The position numbers and the translations under genes were made by a program. Below the pieces are notes generated by a model. That model saw only the letters and a program-made list of their open reading frames with translations, was not told the DNA's origin and searched no databases. 64,000 nucleotides of DNA from Inia geoffrensis (Eukaryota > Chordata > Mammalia > Artiodactyla > Iniidae): NCBI GenBank assembly GCA_036417435.1, contig CM070907.1, positions 60,620,001 to 60,684,000 of the forward strand, in the 5' to 3' direction. This document shows, piece after piece, positions 34,440 to 44,232 of the stretch (position 1 is its first letter; each line of letters begins with the position of its first letter).

Positions 34440-34665
34440 TCCCTGTCCTCCTGTGGGAGGCTGGGCAAGTCACTGGACCTCCCTGAACCTCTGTGCCATC
34501 ATCTTTAAAGTGGGAGGAACGATGATACCTATACCTCATAGTTATCTCAGTAAATGACTTATCTCCCCTTGATAGGCAGAATTTTGGATTTGTTTCCTCC
34601 AAAGTAACTGGAATGTAGTAGATGCTCAATCAGTATTGCTGAATGAATGAATGGCAACATGGTGG
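34440..34665 (+). mobile_element. MIR remnant within the carried segment
   Basis: 'gctgggcaagtcactggacct', 'ccctgaacctctgtgccatc', 'tctttaaagtgggaggaacg', 'ctatacctcatagttatctc', 'gtagtagatgctcaatcagt' is MIR order on the plus strand. It is a genomic repeat picked up with the SINE. Confidence 0.75.
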
Positions 34666-34756
34666 GACTCCAACTTGTTTGTCCTGCAGAACTTTTCCTC
34701 TTAAGAGTCAGAATATGGATGAAATTGGGGGTAACCCCACAGGCCATTTTGGTTTG

Positions 34757-34967
34757 TTTTTTCTTTTGCGTCACGCGGGCCTCTCACTGCTGTGGTCCCT
34801 CCCGCTGCGGAGCACAGGCTCCGGACGCGCAGGCTCAGCAGCCACGGCTCACGGGCCCAGCCGCTCCGCGGCATGTGGGATCTTCCCGGACCGGCGCACG
34901 AACCCGTGAACCCGTGTCCCCTGCATCGGCAGGCGGACTCTCAACCACTGCGCCACCAGGGAAGCCC
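34757..34967 (-). mobile_element. CHR SINE, short type, minus, with duplicated B-box
   Basis: Clean reverse CHR body ending 'gcgccaccagggaagccc'. An 8-bp tandem duplication (aacccgtg twice near 34903-34918) lies in the region equivalent to the Pol III B box, giving two GGGTTC cores. Confidence 0.93.
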
Positions 34968-35110
34968 TGAGATTTTTTTACTTGAAGCCAATGAGAGTGT
35001 AGGTCAGTTTGTCTCTGATGTTAGCAACAGTGAGATTTAGTGTTCCCTGGCCACGCTCCCTGCCATGTAGGAGAGAAGCAAAGGCAAGAGACAGAGTCTT
35101 GATATCATTT

Positions 35111-36369
35111 GAGTGCCTGTGTGGCTCAAACTAGTTACATGCTCACCAAACCCATTTCTCTTTCTTCTTAGGCCATATTTCTCAGCCTCCTTTACCATTA
35201 GGTGGGGTCATGTACTGAGTAATAACTGATGGAATGAGGACAAAACTAATATAAGCCACTTCCAGACCTGGCCCATGAAAACCTCACATGTGAGATCCTT
35301 CAATCTTCTTCTCCATCTTCAGGTTAAAAGGAGAGAGAACTCTGAGATACCTAAAAGAGATGGGAGCCACAAGATGGCAGGTGCCTGGGTCCTTGAAACA
35401 TAGAAGGTAGCCTAACCAGAAAAAAACTATGTTGAACTGTTGTATGAATGAGAAATAAACTTCATTTGTGTTAAGCACTGAAATTTGGGGGGATTGTTAA
35501 AGCAATTACCTGCTCTAATATTTCCTGGTTCCAGCTGCACCCAACGTTCATATGGTTGCATGAAACATGCCAGGATTCTTCCCATAAATTCGCTCTTTGC
35601 CCAAGCTAGTTTGAGTTGGGTGTCTTTCATTTGCAACTCGAAGAATTCTGAAGAACACAGCCAAGAAAAATGAACTGCAGTCATTTGAAGTGGCAAGAAG
35701 ATAAAAGTAAGCAACAATCCCTAAGTGTCAAGGGAACACCTAGAAAATTTCTCAGAACAGAGTAATAATTCCAACAAACTGATGACAAATCATAAAAGAT
35801 TCTTTTCAGTTTCTAAGGGCTTCTAGCTCTGAACTCATAAGCCACTTACAGTAAGATACTCTCTCCATTCTCATTTTATTAACAGAAACATGTATGAAGT
35901 TGTAATAACCCTGCCTTAAGGTATACCCTCATGAGTTCTCACCCATCTAGAATCCTAGCAAGATAAACATCACTTACCATACATAGTCAGCCCTGCTGTC
36001 CCAGGATTTATTGGGAAATGGATCCACATGTAACTCCAGAAAGTCAGATAATTACTCTGGGGCACAGAGCTCTGGGTATGAGTATACAAGCCTGACCAGA
36101 ATTTTCAAAAATAAATATTCAGGAACCACCAAAGCTTAAGGGAGCATTTATAAGACTATAAATGAAAAGATTACAAAAATAAACAGAAGAGTGACGCCAT
36201 GAATGCCTACGTGAGCAATGAAAAGTTTTGCTTGAACTGGGAGCCAGAGATGACAGAGCATGTATCCTGCTCAGTTTCCAGAAATCTCTCTCAATGTTTG
36301 TTTTAAAGCAAGCACCGACATCTATAATACTTTCTAGGGGCTCATTACAGAGCACTTCTACACTATACA
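35111..36369. other. Unassigned; possible LTR-like stretch at 35160-35500
   Basis: About 35330-35500 ('gggagccacaagatggcagg', 'gcctgggtccttgaaacat', 'gagaaataaacttcatttgt', 'gttaagcactgaaatttggg') resembles the 3' half of an ancient LTR. 35520-36369 looks unique. No exon recognised. Confidence 0.4.
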
Positions 36370-36510
36370 TTGAGTAATCTGACTCTCACAATGACAGTAG
36401 GAAGCTGGGATTGTCGTCAGTTCTCCACTTACAGCTAAAAACACAGGCTCAGACAGGTCAAGGGCTCACAGCCCCAGGATTTGTGGTTTGAGCCAAGACT
36501 TGAGCTCCAA
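36370..36510 (-). mobile_element. MIR, minus strand
   Basis: 'ccacttacagctaaaaacac', 'aggctcagacaggtcaaggg', 'ctcacagccccaggatttgt'. Confidence 0.65.
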
Positions 36511-37004
36511 TTTCCTGACCCCATATCCTCTGTCCATTTCGTTGTCACCCAAACTATGGAATGCCAGGGCCGAGAAAGCTGGAGAAGACTTTTCCCCACT
36601 GCCATAATTCATCAACCCATTTGGAGAGTAGTTTTCTATGTTTCATGCAGTCATATGTGGGAACTTTCCCGGAGGGGTGCGGGGGAGCTTTAAAGGGCCT
36701 GGGATAAATGCCTGGTCTGCCTGCAAACCCAGCTGGGAAAACACTCCCTGACAAGACACCACAGCTTGTGCCCACAGGGAGGCCTTGACAGAGGAGAAAG
36801 GAGCCTGAAGCAGGGGGTTAGGAGTGCTGAGACCCTCATGTAATCCTGGCAGAACTTCATGGTTGGAAGCCTCTGAGAATCAGGCAGCAAGGTCTCTCAG
36901 GACCCCAAAGAGAGAATCTGGTGCAAATGAACTGAAGTTACTCTTTGCTGGGGAGGGAGAGGGGATCAAATGCAGAAACTTAGCTGGCCTCAAAAAGCAT
37001 TCTC
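36511..37004. other. Unassigned sequence
   Basis: No gene or repeat recognised. Confidence 0.4.
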
Positions 37005-37207
37005 CGGGCTTTCCTGGTGGCACAGTGGTTGAGAGTCCGCCTGACGGTGCGGGGGCCACGGGTTCATGTCCCGGTCGGGGAAGATCCCACATTCCGCGGA
37101 GCGGCTAGGCCCGTGAGCCATGGCCGCTGAGCCTACGCGTCCGGAGCCTGTGCTCCGCAGCGGGAGAGGCCACAGCAGTGAGAGGCCCGCGTACCGCCAA
37201 AAAAAAA
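37005..37207 (+). mobile_element. Young CHR SINE, short type
   Basis: cgggctttcctggtggcacag start, A-tail. The 13-bp TSD aaaaagcattctc (36992-37004, 37208-37220) is perfect. Confidence 0.95.
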
Positions 37208-37220
37208 AAAAAGCATTCTC

Positions 37221-37539
37221 GCAGATGATTTTCATGAGCCGCTTCTGAGAGACAAATTGCCAATATCAAACACACACATATTACCTGGGAAAGACGAAAA
37301 AGGAAAAAAAAAAAAAAAGTGCCTTAGTAAAAGCCATTTATCCGTGGCAGCTGGTGATCCACCACCTCGGAATGAAGACATGGGATATTGGGGGGGCTGC
37401 CCTTTGGGGTGTTGGGAAAACTGAGGAGTGGGCCTCTCCTGAATATCACTATTTCCCAGGCTCCAAGGATGAGAGGGAGGTCCTGTACCCCGATACAGTT
37501 CCCCCAGAAACAGAAAAATCCAGGATCCTGAAGAAACAT
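37221..37539. other. Unassigned sequence with A-rich run
   Basis: A16 run near 37303-37318. Purine/pyrimidine-biased unique text. No exon recognised. Confidence 0.4.
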
Positions 37540-37785
37540 GGGATAGTGGAAGGAGCAAAGGCCTTGATTTGAACAACTTGGGCTTGAGCCACTGCTCAGT
37601 CTCTTGGTAGCTGGGATTTTAAGCAAGTCACCACCTCTTCGAGCCCCAGCTTTAATATCTGTAAAGGATACAACACTGACCTTACAGGATTGTGGGGAGG
37701 ATAAAATAAAATTATTAATGTAAAGGGCATAGCACAGTGTCTGATATATAAGAGCTGCTCCATAAATATTAGTTCTTTTCCCCCT
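37540..37785 (+). mobile_element. MIR, plus strand
   Basis: 'ttttaagcaagtcaccacct', 'gagccccagctttaatatct', 'taaaggatacaacactgacc', 'ttacaggattgtggggagga', 'gcatagcacagtgtctgata', 'ctgctccataaatattagtt'. Confidence 0.85.
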
Positions 37786-38369
37786 CAATCCTCACTTCAA
37801 TTCCTTAGTATTAGAATTCTAATACCTGGTCATTCTAATTCTTAGTAATTCACCAGTCCTTAGTAGTCTGGAGAGGATCATGTATGTTATCCAATATCTT
37901 GGCCATTTCACTTGCCTCTTTGAAATATAAGCATCTGCGACTTTAGCTGTGAACATCTCAAACAACTCCAGGCCCTTGGGCCTCTTATTAGTCTACTTCA
38001 TGCTTACTAAATTCCCTTAGACAAAGAAACAAACAACTGCAACCTTATAATCTTTCTCCAGTCTGAAAGAGAGTCCAAACCTTATGGATATTTGGCACAT
38101 AGCTGCACTTAACAACTGGCAAATTCGACTAAACTTTCCACAAGGCTTAAAATAAAAGAGTCTTGAGTTCACCAAAGCTTTACTGAATTTAATCAATATG
38201 TAGTGTGCCTGTGAACATAGGGACAACAGGAATGATGAGGATCTTGTGGTCTTCATCTTCATTACCTTCCTGGTCTTTGGGACCATTTCCTCTTGACATC
38301 CACCTATCCAAGACAGGGCCATGCCCTTCCTCTAGGTCTTCTGTATATACCACTACCAGTGCTTTGACT
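37786..38369. other. Unassigned sequence
   Basis: Repeated short motif 'cttagtaatt/cttagta' between 37804 and 37870. No gene recognised. Confidence 0.4.
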
Positions 38370-38505
38370 GTACTACACAATAGTCATCTATTTTATGCCT
38401 CCTTCACTAGTCTACAATCTCCTTTCAGGCAAGAACAGTGTTCTACCAAATCTCAATTACCAGAACCTACCAACACAGTACCTGGTGCGTAACAGATTGT
38501 ATTAA
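38370..38505 (+). mobile_element. L2 3' end, plus strand
   Basis: 'tagtctacaatctcctttca', 'ggcaagaacagtgttctacc', 'ccaacacagtacctggtgcg' is the L2 3' end. A short ATGG-type microsatellite follows at 38515-38536. Confidence 0.65.
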
Positions 38506-38554
38506 CATTGGCTCGATGGATGGATAGATGGATGAATAAACAAATAGGGTTTTT

Positions 38555-38665
38555 AGATCTGGGAGAAACCTTAGAAATAATTTAGTCTAATACAAGGGCT
38601 TCATTTCACAGATAAGGAAGCCGAGGCTCAGAGCTGTAAGATGACTCAGCCAAGGTAGCCTCAAA
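38555..38665 (-). mobile_element. MIR-like fragment, minus strand
   Basis: 'gcttcatttcacagataagg', 'aagccgaggctcagagctgt', 'aagatgactcagccaaggta'. Confidence 0.65.
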
Positions 38666-38756
38666 GGCATCAAGAAGATGACAAATGGTGGCAGTCACAT
38701 GCCATTTTGACTGTGAGTTCAAAGGCAGACATCACTTCACATTCACCCCCAAGGGG

Positions 38757-38990
38757 AGGCAGTGTAGCTTGGTGGACACAGCATGGGCTCCCCGGTGATG
38801 TCTTCTGCTACCTATCAGTCATGTGATTTTGGATAAATCGCTACATCTCTCTATGTCACAGTGGCTGCATCTGTTAATTGGGGCTATTAATAACTCCAGG
38901 GTTGTTGGGGGTATTAAATCTGCCAACATACATAAAGTGCCTCGCATAGCATCAGCACTATGTGCTAAACAAATGTTTACTGAATGAATC
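38757..38990 (+). mobile_element. MIR, plus strand
   Basis: 'gcagtgtagcttggtggaca', 'gtcatgtgattttggataaa', 'ctgcatctgttaattggggc', 'ccagggttgttgggggtatt', 'gcactatgtgctaaacaaat'. Close to full length. Confidence 0.85.
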
Positions 38991-39139
38991 ATGAATGAGT
39001 CCCTGTCTAGCATACCACGACTTCATGATCCTGGCTTAGACTTTATACTTAAATCTCTGCCCACGTGGAAGGTGGCTGGGACACCCATAATTATAGAGCC
39101 ATGTACTTGGAGTTTGCTTCTTGCTGGAATTGGATTTTA

Positions 39140-40020
39140 AAGCCAAGTAGCCTCTGTAATGTTGTTCACAGTTCCTTTCACCTGGGTTGCCCTTCCTACC
39201 TTCCTGATTGCCACACAATTGTTACCCATCTTCCATTACCCAGCTATATATGCCCTGTCTAGAAAGCCCTCTCTCGTTCCTATGACGTCTTCAGTCCTTC
39301 CTGTCTCACTAATTACTTTCCACCCTAGAGTAGAGGGGTGTTATCTGTTTTGTTTTTTAAATTGTGGCAAAATACATATAATGCAAAATTTACCATCTTA
39401 ACCATTTTTAAGTGTACAGTTCAGTACTGTTAAGTATATTCACATTGTTGTGCAGCCAATCTCCAGAACTTTTTCATTTTGCAAAACCAAAACTCTATAC
39501 CCATTAAACAACAACTCCCCTATTGCTTCCTCCTCCCATACCCTGGCAACCACCATTCTACTTTCTGTCTCTAGGAGTTTAATGACTCTAGGTACTTCAT
39601 ATAAGTAGAATCATACAATATTTGTCCACTTGTGTCTGGTTTATATCACATAGCGTAATGTCCTCAAGGTTCATCCATGTTGTAGCATGTGTCATCATTT
39701 CCTTCCTTTTCGAGGCTATTCAGCTTTGAACTACATTCAAGGCTGAATACATTGAATGATTATTCAATATTCCACTGCATGTACATTCTGCATTTTGCTT
39801 ATCCATATATCTGTCGACAGACACTTGGGTTGCTTCCACTTTTTGGCTATTGTGAATAATGCTACTATGAACATGGGTGTATAGAGGTATAACTGTTTTA
39901 TCTCCTCTACTTAAGTGTGAATTTTTCAATGACAAAGAGTGGGTCTCAGTCACCTCTATAGTTCTCAAGGTATCTGACACATGATGAGCACTCAATAAAT
40001 ACCTATCAAATAAATAAGAC
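39140..40020 (+). mobile_element. L2 fragment split by old L1
   Basis: 'cacctgggttgcccttccta', 'gaaagccctctctcgttcct' (39140-39344) resumes at about 39890 with 'ctgacacatgatgagcactc', 'aataaatacctatcaaataa'. The L1 at 39345-39889 lies between. Confidence 0.65.
39345..39889 (-). mobile_element. Old L1 (L1M) 3' part, minus strand
   Basis: Reverse 3' UTR and ORF2 end: 'accatcttaaccatttttaa', 'tgtacagttcagtactgtta', 'ctttctgtctctaggagttt', 'tcaaggttcatccatgttgt', 'ctgtcgacagacacttgggt', 'gctactatgaacatgggtgt'. A 20-30-bp non-L1 insert is near 39718-39750. No TSD established. Confidence 0.8.
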
Positions 40021-40099
40021 AGTAATCTGCTCCAAAGATGAAGTAAAAAAAGTAACGATCTTCCACACACCAATTTGCAAAATGGCAGCATTACACAGC

Positions 40100-40310
40100 A
40101 GAAAAGCCCAGTCTTTGCAGTAAGACAGTCTTGATTTCTGGTCTTGGATCTGCTTCTTCTTAGTCATGTGATCTTAGACATGTTGCTTAAGCTCTTCAGT
40201 TTCTTTAAGTGGTTTTTGCCACAATTAAATACTATAACTTATGTAAAGCAGTTAGCACAGCACTTGGCACACCATAAACTCAAAAACTGTTTGCCAATAT
40301 TACTCTTATA
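40100..40310 (+). mobile_element. MIR, plus strand
   Basis: 'tgatttctggtcttggatct', 'gtcatgtgatcttagacatg', 'aagctcttcagtttctttaa', 'agcagttagcacagcacttg'. Confidence 0.75.
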
Positions 40311-40607
40311 AAGTTATATAATAAAAGTAACTTATTGCACATACAAACATGCCATTTAGCTTCCTGGCCAAGATGACTTTAAGAGCAGAGAACGTACAGA
40401 ATTCTGAAACCAAACAATCTGTGACAGGTCATAGTCAAAACAGAAAGACACTATACAGCAGTTACAATGAATCCAGATTGGCATCACTAAACATGGAATC
40501 TTGAGCTATACAGTTGCGGTTCTGGGAGCTGGAAACTTTGTCACATCAAAGGGACAGACTTAAATGTTGTACTAAGCATCATCTCACTCAGCAAAGCAGC
40601 CTAAGAT
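40311..40607. other. Unassigned sequence
   Basis: No gene or repeat recognised. Confidence 0.4.
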
Positions 40608-40623
40608 CTCATAAACATTTTTT

Positions 40624-41000
40624 GTGTTTGTTTGTTTGTTTTTAATTTTCTTTTTTTTTAAATACATTTATTTATTTTTGGCTGTGTTGGGTCTTCGTTG
40701 CTGCGTGTGGGTTTTCTCTAGTTGCGGAGAGTGGGGGCTACTCTTCGTTGCGGTGTGTGGGCTTCTCATTGCAGTGGCTTCTGTTGTTGCGGAGCACGAG
40801 CTCTAGGTACGTGGGCTTCAGTAGCTGTGGCACGCGGGCTCACTAGTTGTGGCTCGTGGGCTCTAGAGCGCAGGCTCAGTAGTTGTGGTGCACGGGCTTA
40901 GTTGCTCTGTAGCATGTGGGGTCTTCCCAGACCAGGGCTCGAACCCGTGTCCCCTGCATTGGCAGGCGGATTCTTAACCACTGTGCCACCAGGGAAGTCC
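40624..41000 (-). mobile_element. CHR-2 SINE, long type, minus
   Basis: Reverse long CHR: (TTTA)n tail, 'ggctgtgttgggtcttcgtt', 'gggctcgaacccgtgtcccc', 5' end 'gccaccagggaagtccc'. TSD ctcataaacatttttt (40608-40623) and ctcataaacgtttttt (41001-41016). Confidence 0.94.
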
Positions 41001-41016
41001 CTCATAAACGTTTTTT

Positions 41017-41850
41017 TAATCAGGATGACTTGAGGGTTTTTTTGGTGCCTGGGCTGAATCTATTTTGAATTTGATCATTCATGTTTTGAACATTTTAACA
41101 AAACGATGAAAGAAATAAATAGATCTTTATTACTATTTCAGACAGAAGTATTTATTTCGATCTGTCTCAAAGGAAATTGAGTGTCCCCACCCCACTCCCA
41201 GATCTTCTTGGACATGAATTCCTTTTGAGGTTGCTATCCAAATTTTCCAGACCAGAAACATTCCTTCCAAAGTTAGCTCTTAGAAAGTAGAGCTCTTAAA
41301 TCTTAGAAGGAAAAGCTTATTCGAGTTTCTTTTTGTCTGCCAAAACAATTAACATTTGCTATGGCTAATTTAAATGGCTCTCTGAGACAAAATCAGAAAC
41401 TCAGTTGTGTGGTGGAGGAGAGGAAAGGGAAGAAAAAGAGAATGTAAGACAGAGTTGCCCGAATGCTAATATTGGCCCAAATGTGACCCCAAGGGACCAT
41501 AACTCCTAACTTTCCTAGGACAATCATGACTTCATGTAAATTTAACTCTATACTGAGATGATCTGTTAAATGGATGACTAAATGTGATGATATACATATA
41601 TTTGATAAGACCTTGCAATTAATTTATAAATAAGGGTAAAAATACTTTGTCAGACCATACGTTCCAATTTTGAATTCAGAACAATACTTTCCCCATATGC
41701 CACGTGTCAATTTTAATTTGGCTCCCAAACAACCGCTAAGGGCTACTGCTGCCTTACCCACCCAGGATACCCAAATGACGTGGAGGCCCATTAGGTGAAG
41801 GGCACCAGGGTGAGACTTGAAACACAGGGCCCTGTTTAATCTTCACAACA
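41017..41850. other. Unassigned sequence
   Basis: No gene or repeat recognised. Confidence 0.4.
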
Positions 41851-41854
41851 ACAC

Positions 41855-41995
41855 TATGCTCTAAGTATTGGTTTTGGTGATGATTGCACAACTCTGTGAA
41901 TATACTAAAAAACTACTGAATTGTATGTACAGTTTAAATGGGTGAATTGTGTGATGTGTGAATTATATCTCAATAAAGCTATTTTAAAAGTCAGC
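41855..41995 (+). mobile_element. Old L1 3' end
   Basis: 'gattgcacaactctgtgaat', 'gaattgtatgtacagtttaa', 'gtgtgaattatatctcaata', 'aagctattttaaaa': the familiar L1M 3' terminus. Confidence 0.7.
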
Positions 41996-42329
41996 ATGAT
42001 TGGGCTTCCCTGGTGGCGCAGTGGTTAAGAATCCGCCTGTCAATGAAGGGGACAGGGGTTCCAGCCCCGGTTTGGGAAGATCCCACATGCGGTGGAGCAA
42101 CTAAGCCCGTGCACCACAAACTACTGAGCCCGCGCTCTAGAGCCTGCGAGCCACAACCACTGAAGCCCGTGCACTTAGAGGCCGTGCTCCGCAACAAGAG
42201 AAGCCTCTGCAATGAGAAGCCCACGCACCGCAATGAAGAGTAGCCCCAGCTCACCACAACTAAAGAAAGCCCGCGTGCAGCAACAAAGACCCAACACTGC
42301 CAAAAATAAAATAAATAATTTAAAAAAAA
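41996..42329 (+). mobile_element. CHR-2 SINE, long type
   Basis: gggcttccctggtggcgcag, 'ccacaaccactgaagcccgt', 'agacccaacactgcc' and A-rich tail. TSD attttaaaagtcagc (41981-41995) and attttaaaagccagc (42330-42344), one difference. Confidence 0.93.
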
Positions 42330-42468
42330 ATTTTAAAAGCCAGCGTTATATAAAATAGTAAATCTTAAGAAAGCTCACTATGTACACACACCCCCCACTC
42401 ACTCCTACTGCCCTGTACCTGTAACCATTCTGTTATCTTATATCCTTCCAATTCAAACGTATTTTCTT

Positions 42469-42676
42469 TCTTTTTTTTTTTTTTTTGGTACGCGGGCCTC
42501 TCACTGCTGTGGCCCCTCCCGTTGCAGAACACAGGCTCCGGACACGCAGGCTCAGGAGCCATGGCTCATGCGCCCAGCCGCTCCGCGGCATGTGGGATCT
42601 TCCCGGACCGGGGCACAGACGCGTGTCCCCTGCATCGGCAGGCGGACTCTCAACTAGTGCGCCACCAGGGAAGCCC
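42469..42676 (-). mobile_element. CHR SINE, short type, minus
   Basis: T-tail, reverse CHR body, 5' end 'gcgccaccagggaagccc'. TSD aaacgtattttctt (42455-42468) and aaatgtattttctt (42679-42692). Confidence 0.94.
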
Positions 42677-42692
42677 TAAAATGTATTTTCTT

Positions 42693-42955
42693 ATCCCCAC
42701 TTCTTTCACAAAGTATGCACTCTTCTACACCAGCGTTCTTTTCTTCTTCTTTTTGGATCATCCTTCTTTCACTTAAAATATGCTTCGAGATCTTCGCATA
42801 TCAGTACTTAGAGAAACCCTCATTTTTGTTTGTAGTTTAATAGCTTTCCCTTTTGTGAAAATACCCATTTAATTAACCAGTTTCCCACTGATGTACACTT
42901 AAGGTTGTTTCCAATCATTTGCTATTAGCAACAATGATACAATGCCTGTACTTTC
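42693..42955 (-). mobile_element. Probable old L1 fragment, minus
   Basis: 'taaccagtttcccactgatg', 'tacacttaaggttgtttcca', 'atcatttgctattagcaaca' is reverse L1-like ORF2 end text. Family uncertain. Confidence 0.5.
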
Positions 42956-43235
42956 TTTTTTTTTTTTTTTTTTTTTTTTGCTGTGTTGGGTCTTTGTTTC
43001 TATGCGAGGGCTTTCTCTAGTTGTGGCAAGCAGGGGCCACTCTCCATCGCAGTGCGCGGGCCTCTCACTATCACGGCCTCTCTTGTTGCAGAGCACAGGC
43101 TCCAGACGTGCAGGCTCAGTAGTTGTGGCTCACGGGCCTATTGCTCTGCGGCATGTGGGATCCTCCCAGACCAGGGCTCGAACCCGTGTCCCCTGCATTA
43201 GCAGGCAGATTCTCAACCACTGCGCCACCAGGGTG
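42956..43235 (-). mobile_element. CHR SINE, intermediate long type, minus
   Basis: It has long-type tail sequence ('gctgtgttgggtctttgttt', 'ggctttctctagttgtggca') joined to a short-type-like body ('cgcgggcctctcactatcac'), then 'gggctcgaacccgtgtcccc' and 'gcgccaccaggg'. Flanks are only loosely alike (gtactttcttttt, gtgccttcttttt). The intermediate structure links the two subfamilies. Confidence 0.88.
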
Positions 43236-43309
43236 TGCCTTCTTTTTAACTTGCTTTTATCAGGTAACATTCTGCTCCTGGGCTGTCAGGAGACAGCACC
43301 AATAGCAGG

Positions 43310-43500
43310 AAGCACTTCAGAGTTAGTTGGAACCAGGTCTCCATCTAACCCCCTCTGCTAACTAGCTACTAGCTACATGCCTCTAGGAAAGTTACTTGTA
43401 TTTTCCGAGGCTTAATTTACTCACTTTATAAAGTGGGTAAAATTCCACCTACTTTATCAGTTTGCTTTTAGGGCTCAATAAGATAAGACTGGCTCCCACT
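43310..43500 (+). mobile_element. MIR, plus strand
   Basis: 'gctacatgcctctaggaaag', 'ccgaggcttaatttactcac', 'tttataaagtgggtaaaatt', 'gctcaataagataag'. Confidence 0.65.
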
Positions 43501-43730
43501 GGCCAAACTTGGGACAACTTTTGTATCAAAAAGCATAAATATTGGGGGAGGGGAGGCAGAAGATTGGTAATGGACTATAACACATTGGGGGGAAAAGAAT
43601 CCAGGAATCCAAGTGAGACTAAAAAATAAAATAAAAATACAAAAATAAAAGAGGAGGGGAGCTGAAAGCTAATCTATCAGAAAAATGCCAGGAAACAAAT
43701 ACAGAAAAAATTCACTGCCTAAATTTGTTT

Positions 43731-43763
43731 TAATAAAATAAATAAAATTTATTTATTTTATTT
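43731..43763. repeat. AT-only palindrome
   Basis: AATAAAATAAATAAA is followed directly by its inverted complement TTTATTTATTTTATT, with a one-base or no loop. It lies just left of the retrocopy and can form a hairpin or cruciform. Confidence 0.7.
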
Positions 43764-43786
43764 TTTAAAAAAAAGAATAATGTCAG

Positions 43787-44232
43787 ACTCTGACAAGTAC
43801 AGGCTTCTGGTAACTGACTATACTGCTGAACTGAATGAATAAGCATTTTCAGAACTCTAATGGAAAACTGATGAATTCATAAAAGTTCTAACAAAAGATC
43901 AAGATGAAAAAAAAATTAATTACATGGGACTGAGTGAACTGATGAGGATGATTATAATTTTCGTGACTTTCTGTTTGAATAAAAAAAAAAATCCCACAAG
44001 GACTAAGAGGCAAAAAACAACAAATCAGTTTTCACTGCAAAGTAAAGGAGCTGTAACGGTGGAGGATTACTGGACTGAATGTCAATATTATGACATAGTA
44101 TGAGTGTGTTTCGTGTTTGGTAATTGCAATCATTGTTGCTTTTGTTGTGGTCATCCATTTACAATGCTTGGTGTCAGTTTATTTATCTCTTGTAAAAATA
44201 AAATAGAGTGTGTGTGTGTGAAAAAAAAAGAA
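43787..44232 (+). pseudogene. Polyadenylated retrocopy, parent unknown
   Basis: 446-bp insert ending in AATAAA (44197-44202) followed 19 bp later by an A-rich tail. The 16-bp flanks aaaagaataatgtcag (43771-43786) and aaaagaaaaatgtcag (44233-44248) differ at one base. A wider 26-bp near-duplication (43679-43704, 44236-44261) also exists, so the left border could be 43705. One frame starting at the ATG at 43780 has only two stops over about 108 codons and reads to a stop at 44101-44103. I do not recognise the protein, so this may equally be a 3' UTR fragment. Non-functional. Confidence 0.5.

Larger units (their letters stand above)
34340..34967 (-). mobile_element. CHR SINE with ~415-bp 3' transduction (candidate)
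   Basis: On the minus strand the insert begins with a CHR SINE (34967-34757), passes its A-rich tail (34756-34738), continues through ~395-415 bp of non-SINE DNA, and ends in a poly(A) seen as T10 at 34333-34342. The outer TSD is ctgagattttttt (34327-34339 and 34967-34979). No TSD is seen at the inner SINE/tail boundary. The carried DNA includes a MIR remnant. On the SINE's transcribed strand I find no run of four T, the Pol III terminator, across the carried segment. This fits read-through by Pol III and co-mobilisation. Confidence 0.65.
34195..35110 (+). repeat. Ancient repeat split by composite SINE insertion
   Basis: 'gattgatccagcggtggtca', 'catgatccaaagtgagccaa', 'tcattattactctgagattt' continues after the insertion with 'acttgaagccaatgagagtg'. 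It is an old mammalian interspersed repeat that I cannot name. Its reconstructed continuity fixes the limits of the insert at 34340-34967. Confidence 0.5.
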
